A DNA stretch of 64,000 bases from Calycina herbarum (Eukaryota > Ascomycota > Leotiomycetes > Helotiales > Pezizellaceae). Location of the stretch: the NCBI GenBank assembly GCA_001414485.1, contig LLEY01000105.1, forward strand, positions 62,001 to 126,000. Direction: 5' to 3'. The notes below the pieces were generated by a model, which searched no databases, was not told where the DNA came from, and saw nothing but the letters and a program-made list of their open reading frames with translations. Below are positions 1 through 12,279 of the stretch, piece after piece (position 1 is the first letter of the stretch; each line of letters opens with the position of its first letter). The translations under genes and the position numbers were made by a program.

Positions 1-312
1 AAGTTAGATACCGGTTTCGTTATAACTTTCTCTCTCTAAAAGGAACGAAACTATCTCTTTATAACCTACGTCTACTTTTATACTAGCCTTAGTTATAAAT
101 ACTAATCGTAAGCTAAAACACTGCCTTTTATACCTAGAAAGATACGACGGAAGTACGTCTAACCTCTTTTCTTAATTCAAAGGTCTTTTATAAGTAAAGC
201 TAGAAATAGATAGTCTATTAATTAGAGAAGAGAAAGAGAGAGTTTAGTATATCTTTAGACAACTCTTAGAAGACGTAGCTATAAGGATTTTCCTCTAGAT
301 AGAATACGCTTA
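1..312. repeat. Unclassified RIP-mutated repeat, left piece
   Basis: AT-rich sequence with stop codons in all frames and almost no CA/TG. It continues after the Fot1-like insertion at 2174, because the TA at 311-312 is duplicated at 2174-2175. Reading the TAA/TAG codons as former Gln gives Gln/Arg-rich peptide stretches, but I recognise no family. It is probably an older mobile element. Confidence 0.5.
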
Positions 313-2173
313 ACGTGTATATATAGCGAACCGGCTAAACAAGCGAACCGGCTAAAACCCCGCGTCTCTACTATACCTCTACTAAATATTAAATTTCTCT
401 ATAACGAACGATGTCTTAGAAAAATAACGAAAGCCGGTTAGTCTTAGCTATCTAGGCTATATAAAAAGACTTAAATTTATATACTCGAGCTATTATAAGA
501 ACCTATTCTATAGATTACTAGAAGCTAGGTCGACGTTTACTTAGTATACTTTTATAACGTAATATTCTAGTTAATTTATAGAAAATAACCGAGCTAAAGG
601 AATTAGTACTTATTTAATATATCCTTAACCTAGCTATAAAAGGATTTCCTCTGTAGATATCTATAGTTAAGAATATAGTAAATCAACTTCTTAAAACACG
701 TAACGTACTACGCGTTAGAACGCGTTAGGCTTCTAACTTTGTTAAGCACTGCCTAGAACTCCAGATACGCTTCTAACGAAAATACAACTACTAGAGAGCT
801 AAGTACGAAGACCTAGAAGTTATTTATAGCTGGTTTAAGCTTATACGAAGCATAGTAGCGAAGTATAGAATCTACGATATAGATATCTATAACTTTAATA
901 AGACTAGGTTTATAATAGACGTTATCTTAACTACGATAGTTATTATAAGCTTAGAAGAACGTATAAGAGTAAAAAGAGTATAGCCTAGTAATTAGAAATA
1001 GGTTATAGTAATCTAGAGAGTTAATACCTAAGGCTAGAGTATTCTATTATTTATAATTATTACTACGAAAAATTATCTCGCGTCTTAGTACTAAAACAGT
1101 AGATTTCTATCTAACTAGGTAATTGCTATTACTAAAAATAGTTAGATAATAAATAAGAAAGATATAGATTAGATTTAATATTTTAAGAAGTATACTAAGT
1201 TCTAATCTATTAGTAGTTATCGTCTATTAGTCCTTAATAGCTATAAAAGCTACTACTCTAACGAGTTTAAAGAATATTATAAGGAAAATAATATTATTAC
1301 TCTTTATATACCTACTTATTCTTCTTATATACTCTAGCTACTTAACGTTAGCTGTTTTAGCTCTTTAAAAAAACATATATAGTTAATAAATTAAAGATAT
1401 AATATAAGCTTAGATTATCTATATTACTAAGAATAATTTCTTTCCTATCTTCTACGATATATTTAATATTATAATAATAAAAAGTAATATCCGAGGAGGG
1501 TTCTAAGGGGCTAGGCTTCTTCTATTTAACCTAGAAAGTGTAATTTCTATACTTAATCTTAAGTTAAAGACACTAATACCTCTAAACTCTCCCCTGTGTT
1601 CCGCTTAGTCTTAGGTTTCTTAGATACTAAATAACTCTACTAAAGTCTTATTATAGACTATATTTATTAAAGATCGAATTTCCTACTACTAAAGTAGCTC
1701 TCTAACCTCTATTTACGAGGCTATTAACTAGTTTATAAAGAGTATATTAAAAGTAATATACTAGATAGTACTATTAAAAGCTAAGAACTAGAGACTTTAA
1801 TAAGTAAATAAAGTACTAAGTAAGTGTTATAGAGCTAAAAAAACACGTCTATAGTAAGAAGAATCACTTAGCTAATAGGAAGCGTAGGACCTATAGGATA
1901 ATAAAGACGTTAGTAAGCAGGTAATATAGGAAATAAAGAGAAGTAGTAGTCGGAAGCCGAGGGAAGAATTACGTATATAACGCTGTAACAACTACGGAGA
2001 GACTGATTATAATACGCGTACCTATAATATTATAGAAGAAGTATCTAAGAAAGAGATCTCTAAGTAGTTTTAATTAATTAGAGGTGTTATAGTAGAGTTA
2101 CTATAATTTTAATCGCGAGCGTAGAAAATTTTAGCTGGTTCGCTTGTTTAGCCGGTTCGCTATATATATACGT
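313..2173 (+). mobile_element. Fot1/pogo-like DNA transposon, copy A
   Basis: A 1861-bp element with terminal inverted repeats. Both ends read ACGT followed by TA repeats and two tandem copies of GCGAACCGGCTAA spaced 17 bp apart (left 326-356, right 2129-2160 inverted). It is flanked by a TA duplication at 311-312 and 2174-2175. The plus strand carries a transposase relic with the order typical of the Fot1/pogo (Tc1/mariner) group: helix-turn-helix, CENP-B-type DNA-binding region, DDE-type core and a C-terminal CCHC-like knuckle. It cannot encode an active protein because stops are frequent. The same TIR type bounds the MITE at 18157-18589. Confidence 0.88.
411..2045 (+). pseudogene. Fot1-like transposase pseudogene (copy A)
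   Basis: The relic opens at an ATG at 411 and already has a stop as codon 3. Further on it reads like LVLAIQAIQ (N-terminal HTH), then a GFPLQ-type CENP-B HTH motif near 640-700, a YNF-K-TRF block near 890-915 (usual form YNFDKTGF, first catalytic Asp), an LDSHESH-like block near 1230-1260 and a SS-LQLLDVSCF block near 1320-1355 (third Asp). Near 1985-2030 a C-terminal CNNYGETDYNTRTY stretch matches the CxxCGxTGHNxxxC knuckle common in fungal pogo-type transposases. Nearly all stops are TAA/TAG, as expected for RIP of Gln and Trp codons. Family assignment is firm; coordinates are approximate. Confidence 0.82.
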
Positions 2174-2914
2174 TACTTATAAAGCAAGTTTATAGTTTTA
2201 GAATTTATAGAACAGCTTTATATAGCGTTCTATAACTCTTAACTATAGTAAAAAGCACTTAGCTAGATTAACTAAACGAAGTAAAGCTAACGGCCTTTTA
2301 GCGAATTCCTTAATAAATTTAATTAGCTAATCTTAGAAGCTTCTAGCTAGAGATAGAATAACGTAATTAAGAATAGCTACTTAAAAGCTACTCTTAGTAT
2401 AAAGCTAATTACTACAACTGTTAGTATTTAAGAAGACAGTACCTATAATAGATACTATAGATAATTACGAATAATTACTAATTAGCTAAACGAAGTCACT
2501 GAACTTATAGCTTAGTAAACGAAGAAGCTATAAACGACTTTGTCTAGAGCTAAAGCTACGTAGAATTAAGCTATATACGAATTAAAAGACAGTTTCTTAT
2601 ATAATACGATAGACTAGGAACTAACTATAGTAGTAGCCTCTACTCGACTAAAAGAACTACGATAGAGTTTAGACAAAGTCCTTACTAAAAGAAAAAGCTT
2701 AGGCCTCTACCTAAGATATAGACTCGAGAGATACCGAGTCTAGGACTATAAGACGAAGACAAAGTAGGTAACGAAGAAAGCGTTACTTAAACAAATAAAG
2801 AAGGTCTAGATAGCTCTTATCTAGAAAGAAAACGAAGACGTTAAAAGAAGAGATATAAAAGGAAAAGAAAGGATTATAGAGATCTCTAACTCTAACTCTA
2901 ACGATTTAGAAAAA
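2174..2914. repeat. Unclassified RIP-mutated repeat, right piece
   Basis: Continuation of the sequence interrupted at 312. One plus-strand frame gives a long Gln/Leu/Arg-rich conceptual peptide if TAA/TAG are read as Gln. I see no catalytic motif and do not assign a family. It ends where the Gypsy-1 LTR begins. Confidence 0.45.
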
Positions 2915-3293
2915 TATTAGTATTAGATAATAATTACCTTACTTACTAATAGGCTTTAGGTTTAAACCTTAGTCTATACTAGTTCTTTCTAGTGTTGTCT
3001 AGAAGATTCGGTTACGTTCTCGGTTACGTAAACACGTGATCCTTAGAATCTTCTAGTAACTATTATATTTATAAGCTATAGAAGCTTCTAGTACTTATAC
3101 TAGAAGTATATATAGCTCTCTACTATTCTTATAGTTTGAAATCAAGTTAATTAAGTCTTTTACTCTTTATCTATACTACCGATTCTATAAAAACGTAATT
3201 TAACAATCACCTAACCTACTCTGCACCGATCCTGTAACTTACTCTATAGCCTACTCTGTAGCCTACTCTATAAGTTACTCTGTTCCTCCTATA
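2915..3293 (+). repeat. 5' LTR of Gypsy-1 (379 bp)
   Basis: This segment recurs in inverted orientation at 22748-23126 with the same 379-bp length. The 5' end corresponds to TGTTAGTATTAG (here TATTAG...) and the 3' end to ...TTCCTCCTATA. Near 3210-3285 it holds a run of short direct repeats of the type CCTACTCTATAG/AGTTACTCTGT. A solo copy elsewhere plus a Gypsy pol relic downstream supports an LTR. Confidence 0.78.
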
Positions 3294-5919
3294 AAAAAGA
3301 ATAGCTTCTAGTAAAAGACGTTATTAGAAGTAGAAGAAGGTTTTAAAGAAAGTAGTAGAAGAATAGATTAAGTTCTAAGAGAAGTTGATAAATAGTCTCT
3401 TGTTTCTAGTTTCTATATTAGTTAATAAAGAATGTTTTATAAAGACTCTTCTTAACTCTAGATATTTATTATATAGACTTATTAGCTCCTTCTTTACTAC
3501 TTAGAATAATCTTTAGTATATTTCTATCTTCTCTTAAAAGCTTTCTAGCTTTAATACTCTCTTAGATAATATAGTAATAGAAGTTACTACTATCTTTTTA
3601 GATATTAATAGATACTATAAAGCTAGGTCGTTTCTCTACGTTATTTCTTATTTAGAGTTATATAATATAATTCTAAGACTTCTCTAGATTATTAAATAAA
3701 ACGCTTAAATTAATAGTCTTACTTCTAAATATCTTATCTTCTTAATAAATATACTTATATAAAATTAAGCTAAAATTCTAGAAGTAAGTAGCTCGAATTT
3801 TATCGATTACTAGCCTATCTTTATTAAGGCTTTTTAGATAATAACGAATAATTCTTACTAAAATATATAAGTATTCTTAGCTAGCTTATAAGATAAAGAA
3901 GACTAAAACGAATCCTCAAACGAAGCTACTACTATAATTCTAGGATTATCTTAGCGTCTTTAACTTAAAAGACTTAAATAAAATACCTCCTCTATAAGAC
4001 GATAGAATAGACTACTAGATTAAACTTACGAAAGAAGATAGAAAGGAAGCTACGGTCTCTTAGAAGCTACTCTATAATATATCTTATAATAAACTTCTTA
4101 TTCTCTAAAGAACGTTTATAGAGTATATAGATAAAGGCTAGATTCGAGTTAGTAACTCTTCTACCGCTGTCTCTATACTCTTTATACGAAAGCTAGAAGG
4201 AGGTCTATAGTTCTATATCGATTACCGTACTCTAAATAAAGTTATATAAAAGGACTAGTACCTACTTCCTCTAATCTACGAAACCTTATAACGAGTAGAG
4301 AAGTTAAAACAGTATATAAAACTCGACGTAAGCTAAGCTTTTTACTAAATCTAGATTATAAAAGAAGATAAATAGAAGATAGCTTTTTATATAAGATATA
4401 GATTATATAAATAGATAGTTACCTCTTTTAAACTTATAAATATACTAAGTATATTATAAAGATACGTTAACTAGATACTATAAAAATACTTAAATAACTT
4501 CTACTCTACTTACGTAGATAATATTCTAATCTTTATAGATAGAACCCTCGAAGAGTATAAAGAACAAGTTAAGCTAGTTCTAAAGAAGCTTAAAGATATA
4601 GGACTATTTCTTAATATTAATAAATACGAATTCTTAGTTATATATATACAGTATCTAGGGTTTATCTTTAATATTAACTTAGACGTAGAAATAGATCTAG
4701 AAAAGGTAAAGACGATTCTTAACTAAGAAGTACCTATAATAGTTAAGGCTATATAAAGCTTTCTTAGCTTTATAAACTTCTACTAAAACTTTATTAAGAA
4801 CTATTCTAATATTATAAGACCTCTTATAGAACTTGCTTATAAGGAATATACGTTTACGTAGATAAACGAATATTAAGACGTCTTTAAACAACTAAAGTAT
4901 ATATTTACTATAGCTCTAGCCTTTATACTATTTAATTACAAAAGATAAACGATTATAGAAATAGACTCTTCTAGCTAGTATATCAGCGGCGCGCTTATAT
5001 AATATAACGATAAAGGACTCTTATAACTCTATACCTTCTTTTTAAAGAAGAACTTATCTACTAAATATAACTACGAAATCTATAATAAGGAGATACTAGC
5101 TATTATATAGTACCTAGAAGCTTAAGATCCTAAGTTATAAAGTATAGATAGCTTTAAGATTCGAATAGACTATAAAAACCTCGAGTACTTTATATTAGTA
5201 TAGAAGCTTATAAAACGATAAATACGATAGTCTTTAGCTCTCTTAATATATAACTTTATAATTATATATATTAAAAGAAAGAATAATATTTAAGTAGACG
5301 CTTTTTTATAATAAGAGTAAGATATACTAGATAACGCTATAGACGAACGAATCGATTACTATATAAAGTAACTTCTTAAGTTTATAAACGAAAAAGAATA
5401 GACTTTAGAGATTATAAAGACGAACCTAGTATAGATATAAGAAACACTCCTAGATAACGAAAGAACTCTCTAAGAACTCTAAACAATAGCTAAAGAAGTA
5501 GACGCCGATCTTTAAACAATAGAAGATACTATATAATAAGACAGAAGAACGTTCTCTACTAGTTTAAAGCTTAAAGTATCGATATCTGAATACACTCTTA
5601 TAAACAAAGCAAAGCTGAAGTTTTAGAACCGGTTATAGGTTCTAAATAACGAAGAACTCTATATAAAGATAATCTAGTCTATATATAATTCAAAGCTCTA
5701 TAGTTACTCTAGATAAGAGAGTATAGCTTAGATCCTCTTATAATAATACTTCTAGTCTTAGATATTATAAGACGTATAAAGGTTTATACGAAATTATAAC
5801 ACTTATAAAAGGAATAAAGCTTAGAGAGACGTACGACAAGGATTCCTAAAGCCTCTACTAGTTCTAAACCGAATCTAGAGTAAAATTTTAATAGACTTTA
5901 TAATTAAGCTCTTAGAAAG
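3294..5919 (+). pseudogene. Gypsy-1 gag-pol relic, first part (protease/RT/RNase H)
   Basis: Conceptual plus-strand translation with TAA/TAG as Gln gives a clear Ty3/Gypsy polymerase. An LEGGLQFCIDYRALN-type block lies near 4195-4235, a TYVDNILIF block (usual YxDDILIF catalytic box) near 4510-4540, an SFLSFINFYQNFI block near 4755-4795 and an RNase H segment (YNYEIYNKEILAI) near 5070-5105. The start of the integrase follows up to 5919, where the LINE interrupts it. The rest of the integrase and a chromodomain lie at 11132-12120. RIP stops are dense. No intact gag could be delimited between 3300 and 3900. Confidence 0.8.
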
Positions 5920-5933
5920 TAATAGATATATAA
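5920..5933. repeat. LINE target-site duplication, left copy
   Basis: TAATAGATATATAA, identical to 11118-11131. These 14 bp flank the LINE and mark target-primed insertion into Gypsy-1. Confidence 0.85.
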
Positions 5934-6299
5934 TTATTATTATTATTATTCTTACGCTACGTAGGCCGTAGCCCGAGCTCTAAGAGTAAGTAGTATATCT
6001 TCTATTCTAGTTTATAATACCTTTTAGTCTATTCTTCTTTACCTCTCGAGTTTCTTTATAAGCGTACGATACTCCTTCCTTGATTTCTACTACTGTCTAT
6101 TTAGAACTCTTCTCTCTAACCCGGTGATAAACTAGGGGGGTAGGTTGAAGTGCTTAACTGTTAAAGCGTGTGTTAGTAGTATAGAGAGCGTCTAGGCGCT
6201 CTCTTAAAACTAGCGGAGCCAGAGTCTTACTCTTCAGCGCGCCTCGGCTCTCTCTTCCTCTTTCTCCCTTTCTCTTACCTCTTTCTTACCTTTCTCTCT

Positions 6300-9200
6300 G
6301 TCCTCTTTAAGTAATTTTAGCGCTAGCTTATATTCCTAAAGTCTTCTAAGCCTAAGTAGCTAGGTAGTGATTCTCGGCGCTAGCTCCCTATTCGCTAGTG
6401 CTTCTCTAAGCTCTCTTAAGTCTTTAATACTCTTTCTAAAGACTCTTATAAGTGCTTCTCTCTCTTATAAGATGTCTTAGTAGAATAGTACTAGATGCTC
6501 TACTGTCTCTCTTCCGCCTACGTATATATACTATAGTGTTAGCTAGTCTAGTACTCTTCTTATAAAGAGGAAGGCGTTAAGCACTATTGTCTCTGTTCTT
6601 GCCTAGATAAGTAGCGAGCTCTTTGCCTTAGCGAGCCCTTTATAGACTTTCTATAGCTCTTAGTTTACTAGGTCTACCTCGTCTAACGCTTTTATATACC
6701 GTGTTAGGTTCTTCTCTTAAGCTCTCTTTCTTTAAGCTTCTAGGCGTTTCTACTACTCTACGAGCATAGTATTATATCTAAAACCTCCTTCTTCTATTCT
6801 CTACTCTTCTTCCTATACTTGCCTCGCTCTCTAGAAGTATAGTATCGCTTTTCCTAGCTTTAACAGTCTTCCTCTCCTTCTTCTTAGCTACGTAGCTATA
6901 TTCTTATAAGTACCTTAGATTAGCTTTCCTAGTTAAGACGTTTAGAATTTCTTTTTAAAAGCAGCTACTTAAAAGTTAAAGTAGAGGTCTACTAAGGTAT
7001 AGTCTACCTCTACCTCTAGGCTCTAGATTAGAATAGTTTTATATACTTCTATTACTACTTATAAACACTTTAATTATTATATAGAGAAGCTTCTTACTAT
7101 TCCCTTTACACTCTCTCCTTTTAGTATTATATAGTACTAGGCTAACGCTTTATATACGATTATACTTCTTATTACTACTATATATATTTGTCTTACATAG
7201 TAGTAATCGACGCTCTACGTCTTACTAGCGAGCCTTATAAGCGTAAAGGTCTATGTTATAAGCTTCTTCTATACTCTCTCTCTATATACTTTCTAGTTTA
7301 GTTTCTTATTAAGCTTAACTTTAAGAAACCTTATATACTTAACTAGTATAAGCCTTACCTCTCTAAACTATACTATTTCTTTTTATAAGGCTCTCGTTCT
7401 TATAAAGTATATAAGTACTATCTTTTCTAAGCTAAAAGCTATCTCTTACTTATTTACCTACTTATTATATACTTCTTAGACTAACTCGAGTATTCTATAG
7501 TTTACTACTATACTCTTTAATATTATAAGTAGGTTTATATTATCTATAAAGCCTACTATAATTAGCTTATCGATCCTTACTAGGTTATTATATAGTATTA
7601 AAGTAAAAAGGATAAACAGTATTAGAGATAGTACTAATCCTTATAGTACTTCTTATCCTAGACTTCTTTTATCCGCGAACCTTCTATTAAAGAATAGCGT
7701 AGCTTTATATTTTAAAAGAAAGCTTTCTATCTAGATTACTACTTACTATAACACTTTCTTCTTCTTTAGAGTATAGAGTAGCTACGTATAATCTACTTTA
7801 TCAAATACCTCTACTATATCTAACTAAGCTAGAGACGTATAGCTCTTATTTTCCTATACTATATATACTGTCTTTATTACTATTCTAATTACTAGTTCTA
7901 TATTCTAGTACTTCTAGTTATCTATTTATATCTCTAAAAGTATTATAGCGTCTTCTATAAGCTTTATAAGCCTCTACGCTATTACTTTCTTAAGAATCTT
8001 ATCTATGGTTAAGAGTAGTACTATTAGCTAGTAGGCCTCTACTTTACCTTATTCCTCTGTTATTTTACTTAGTTTTCTAAGTACTACTACTTTCGTATAG
8101 TAGAAGTGGGATAGGAAGTGTTATAAGCAGAAGCTCGCTTCTACTATTACTACGAGTATCTCTTAAAGTAGTTTATCGTACGCTTTTAGAAAGCCGTTCG
8201 TAAGTATATCGAACCCTGGTACTTTCTACAGCGCTAATCTTATAGCTGTCTTAATATATTTCTTAGTTACCCGCTAGCTTACTTCGTGCTCCTAAGAGAA
8301 GCTCTTAGGGCTCTATTCCCTGTTTAGGATACTAGAGTAGTCGGCTGTTGATTTTAGAAAGAACTTCTTTATAAGAATATAAGTCTTATTCTCGTAGTTC
8401 CTATCTTTTACTCTACTAAGTAAGGTAAGTATTAGTAGTGCTAGTACTTTAGGTTTTATATATCTTTTAAGACGTGTCTACTTTTTAAGTATCTATAGTT
8501 TTCTATCGTCTTTTACTGCCTCTATAAGTGCCTCTCTCTAGCTCTTTATCTTTGCCTTTCTACTTATTATTTAAAGCTCTTAAAGAGCGTCGTTGAGCTG
8601 TTTTCTTAAGCTTCTTATATATAGCTCTCTCTAGGTTCTTTCGTACTTTCTTACTTCGTTCGACACCTCTTTAACCTCTGTATTCTACTAGGGTTACGCT
8701 CTCTCTCTATCTGGCTTTTAAAGCGGCGTCGAGGCTCGAGCTATTTGTTAAAGCTCTTCTACAAGCTTCTTAACAACTCTCTTAAGCTCCTATACGTTCT
8801 AGATTACTAGTATCGTAAGGTAATTAGCCTCTACCTTTACTAATACTTCGTCTATTAGCCTCCAGCTATAGCTAAGTGTCTATAGTATCTCCCTTTCTTC
8901 TCTAGCTACTATTATAAGAAGTTAAGCTATATAGTCGAATCCTAGCAGGTCTAGCGTCCCCTGCTAAGTAGTAACGTTTCTAGTAGAGAAGGCTAAGTTA
9001 ATTATTAAGTTATAAGAGCCTTCTCTTCTCTAGGTAACCTCGCTATATAGTATATTCCTCTCGAGCGCCTACTATGTAGCAAGCTTAAGAGTAAGGTCTA
9101 CGTTCTAGTTATATCTCCTGTAGATATCCTAGAGAAAGTAGTAAGCGTTTAAGTCTCCTACTATAAGCGCTCTCCTTAGTCTCGCTTATTAAAGTATATC

Positions 9201-9560
9201 CTCGATTAGTACTCGCCTAGCTTATAGGTTATATACTAAGTAGACTATTATTTTATTCACTCTCTTATCTATTATTATACTTGCCTAGTTCTTACTAGTA
9301 GCGTATATCTAGCTTTCTTTTAAATACCTTTTATATATAAAGAGTACTACTACTCTATCTAACTAAATTATATTATACCTCGAGCTTAAAGAGTAGCTTA
9401 GAAAGTCTCTTATACTATTCTACGCTAGCTCTTAAATCGCTAATATATTATATTCCTTCTTATAATTTAGAGCCGTGTTAAGTATCTCCGGTGTCTTCCT
9501 CGTATTCTAGTATAGTACTGTTATACTTATAGTAGTTCTATAGGTAGTATTTAGCCTACT
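6300..9560 (-). pseudogene. LINE ORF2 relic: endonuclease and reverse transcriptase
   Basis: On the minus strand near 9470-9560 a block reads RKTPEILNTALNYK...YNILAIQEL. This matches the opening of endonuclease/exonuclease/phosphatase domains in LINEs (NxRK...DILAIQEPW). Around 7650-7500 an RT palm reads GFIDNINLL where FVDD is usual, preceded by QG-VLSLILF-like text (usual PQGSPLSPILF). The catalytic DD pair has been altered and stops are frequent, so it is dead. Limits are approximate. Confidence 0.75.
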
Positions 9561-9639
9561 TCTACTTCGTCTTCTTCTACTTAGTTCTCTGTTATACTAA
9601 GAGAGCTTCCTAGCCTTTCGAGAAACTGAGTAAGATTGC

Positions 9640-11022
9640 TTCTGTTTATAAGTCCTACCTTACTTATGTCCGTCGGCCTTCCTAGTACAGATCCTTACCT
9701 TAGTCTCTTCCTCGTAGCTTATAAGCCCTCTTTATAGCTAAACGCGAACAAGTAAGGCGTCTCTACTCCTTCTTCTTTTAAAGCCCTTTATAGATTTATA
9801 AACGAAGTTAGTCTATCTAGATATCGTTCTCTTACTTACCTATAGTACTATTCTCCTATTTAACACTTCTTTATAAATACTAGGTGTTCTTCTCTATAAT
9901 TCCTATATTTTACTAGGTACTCTTTTAGATCCTTTTTACTAGAGCACTTCTCTTTACTCTCTTCGTACTTCTTATATATATATCAGGTATACCTCCTCTC
10001 TTATTTATAAAAGCGTACTATATACCTCTACTTCTAGTACTTAAAGCACCTTTAAGCTACTACTTCTACTGTATATCTCTTATATATAAAGTGTTATACC
10101 TCCTATAACATCTCTCTTAAGCATAGACTTCTTACTTCTTCTATTATTACTACCTCTAGAATATAGTTCTGAAAAGCTAGCCTCTCCTAGCCCTAGCGTT
10201 CTCTATACTTACTCCCTTATTATATAATCTTTAGTACTCTTATACTAGAGGCTTATAAGATACTCTATAGTATACCCGCTGTTCCTTCCTCGAGTATATC
10301 TACCGAGACTCTCTTTACTAACACTATAAGCGTTCTTACTACTACTACTACCTCTTATCTAAATACCTTCTTTGCTTAGCTATTATCCTATATATATACT
10401 ACCTATTTCTCCTCTTTGAACTATATAATAATATCTCTACTTTAAAGCTTCCTTACTATAATTACTCCTACTCTATATCCTTCTATATTCATAGCCTCTA
10501 TTACCTTCTTTAGTAATAGCTTATCCTTCCCTTTGTCTATCTCTATAGCTTAGACTATAATCTCCTTTATATATTTAGCTAGTATAATATATTCCCTTTA
10601 TAACATAGTTTCTACCTCTTTCTATAGCCCTCTAGCTCTTACTCTCTCTACCTATATTAGAGTTCGTTCCTTTATACCTCTTATCTTCCTTACTACGATT
10701 ACGAGCTCCTCTTATAAAATATCTCTTATTATTATTTCGTCTCCTTCTTTCCTAGCTCTTCTATACTTAAGTACCTTTTCTACTACTTTAATAATTACCT
10801 TAATACCTCTTTCCTCTGTTACTAAGTTAAGTATTACTTAGATTAGGCTCTTCTCTATCGCGTCTACGTATTCCGATACTCCTCTCCGTCCTCTCTTACT
10901 CTACTCTTCTTCGGTCGTTGTTCCGCCTTCGCTGTTAGTTATTAGCGCGTTAGAGAGAGGAGTAAGAGCTCTCTACAAGCCCTCTATCCTACTACTACCA
11001 CTGCTACGATTACTTAACATAA
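9640..11022 (-). pseudogene. LINE ORF1 (Gag-like) relic
   Basis: An ATG on the minus strand near 11022 opens a Ser/Gly-rich N-terminus, followed by a Glu/Lys/Val-rich segment compatible with a coiled-coil Gag-like protein. Stops interrupt it. The same region recurs, truncated, at 23127-24412. The C-terminal part (about 9700-10100) should hold CCHC knuckles in this class; I see only degraded traces. Confidence 0.55.
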
Positions 11023-11117
11023 TCGTAGAGTGCTTTATTCTCTTTCTAGACTGTCGTCTAAATGTATTTCAAGGCTTTCGGAGTCGCTTTTTAATAGTCT
11101 TATAAAAATTTTTAATT

Positions 11118-11131
11118 TAATAGATATATAA
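11118..11131. repeat. LINE target-site duplication, right copy
   Basis: TAATAGATATATAA, identical to 5920-5933. Removing 5934-11131 rejoins the Gypsy-1 integrase frame. Confidence 0.85.
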
Positions 11132-12128
11132 ACATAGTTATAATTATAAATAAGCTAGGAAAAGAAATAATCTATAATAATCTTAAAGATATTATAGCTA
11201 AAACAGTTACTAGATAGTTTATTTAAACCTTCTACTAAAGATACTATCTACTAAAAGTAATAGTATCTAATTAAGAAACGTAGTTTATAAACTACCTCTA
11301 AATAAGAATATACTCTCTCTTAGGAATTATATAATAACTTTCTATAACTTTTTACCTAGAAATAGACGGATCTATAAAGCGAATAAACTAGATAGTAGAA
11401 ACCTATCTACGAATGTTCGTAGATTACACTTAAGACAACTAGGAAGAGCTACTACTATTCGCTGAATTAGCGATTAATAATCGAATAACATTAGCTACGA
11501 AAGTAAGCTCTTTCTTTCTTAAATATAGATATTATACTAAACCTCTAGATATTTAGTATAAGCTCTTAGATAAAGCTACGCTACGATCGCTAATTTAGAA
11601 AGCTAATATAATTATATAAAAGCTTAAAGAAGTATAGAAATAGATATAGTAGGTAATAGCTACTATATAGTAAACGATAGAAGACGTTATAAATAGAAGA
11701 AGATAATAAGTACTAAGTTTTAAAGTTAGAGATAAAGTCTAGCTAAATCTATAGAACGTTTATATAATAAAGAAGTTAAAGAAGCTCGATACTAAGTAAG
11801 CTAAGTATATAGTACTAGAGATAATTATAATATATAGTTATTACTTAGATACCTCTCCTAGAATCTACGACGTATTCTACTCCTAGCTTCTATAACTAGC
11901 CTTAAATAACCCGCTACTAAGTTAAGTTTAAGACGACGATTAACCTAGACCTAAGATCCTCGAAGATAACGAAGAATATATAGTAGAAGCGATTCTTAAT
12001 AAACGAAAAGAACAAGGACGTACTAGTAAGCTACTTATAAAGTAGGAAGGATATACTAGGCTAATCTAGGAACCTTAAGACGCTCTTAAGAATACGAAGG
12101 CTTATAACCTCTAGAGAACTAGAGAGAG
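11132..12128 (+). pseudogene. Gypsy-1 pol relic, second part (integrase core and chromodomain)
   Basis: Continuation of Gypsy-1 after the LINE. Conceptual translation gives integrase text (INRLGKEIIYN, then KVIVSNQETQFI near 11255-11290, usual AIVSDRGSQF) and the conserved DNQEELLLFAELAINN block near 11430-11480. A chromodomain follows at about 11970-12110 (EYIVEAILNKRK ... LLIKQEGYTRLIQEP). That identifies Gypsy-1 as a chromovirus, a clade whose chromodomain can target heterochromatin. No matching 3' LTR follows; the 149-bp repeat and another element begin at once. Confidence 0.82.
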
Positions 12129-12130
12129 TG

Positions 12131-12279
12131 TAACGGACGTGAATGAATAGCTTTTACTAGTACGCCAGCCGGCTAAAAGGTATAAGAATTGATCGGCAGA
12201 CTAATTCGCTATTCTACTACTTAATAGGAATCCCGGTGTAACACCGCCCACGTGACCTCCAGCCACGTGACGGCTGTCA
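12131..12279. repeat. 149-bp short repeat, copy 1
   Basis: Nearly identical to 31147-31295 and also 149 bp long. It differs at only a handful of sites by eye, all transitions. It is GC-richer than its surroundings, keeps CA/TG and contains two CACGTG palindromes. The ends (TAACGGACGT... and ...GACGGCTGTCA) form a short imperfect inverted repeat, so it may be a very small non-autonomous DNA element. No coding potential. Confidence 0.75.

Larger units (their letters stand above)
5934..11117 (-). mobile_element. Tad-like LINE retrotransposon, about 5.2 kb, inserted in Gypsy-1
   Basis: Full-size non-LTR element on the minus strand, bounded by a 14-bp target duplication. The 3' end is at the left and finishes in a short ATT/AAT-repeat tail (5934-5950) preceded by TTACGCTACGTAGGCCGTAG, which recurs at 54770-54785. 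From right to left it holds an ORF1 (Gag-like) relic, an ORF2 with an apurinic endonuclease N-terminus and a reverse transcriptase. RIP is heavy, but islands such as 6110-6250, 8200-8340 and 10860-11070 keep more CA/TG. Clade placement (Tad1/I type) is by architecture only. Confidence 0.82.

Noticed and set aside
4697..4891. 64-codon minus-strand open frame
   Set aside because: It lies antisense in the Gypsy-1 RT relic; RIP makes stop patterns asymmetric and leaves chance frames on the opposite strand.
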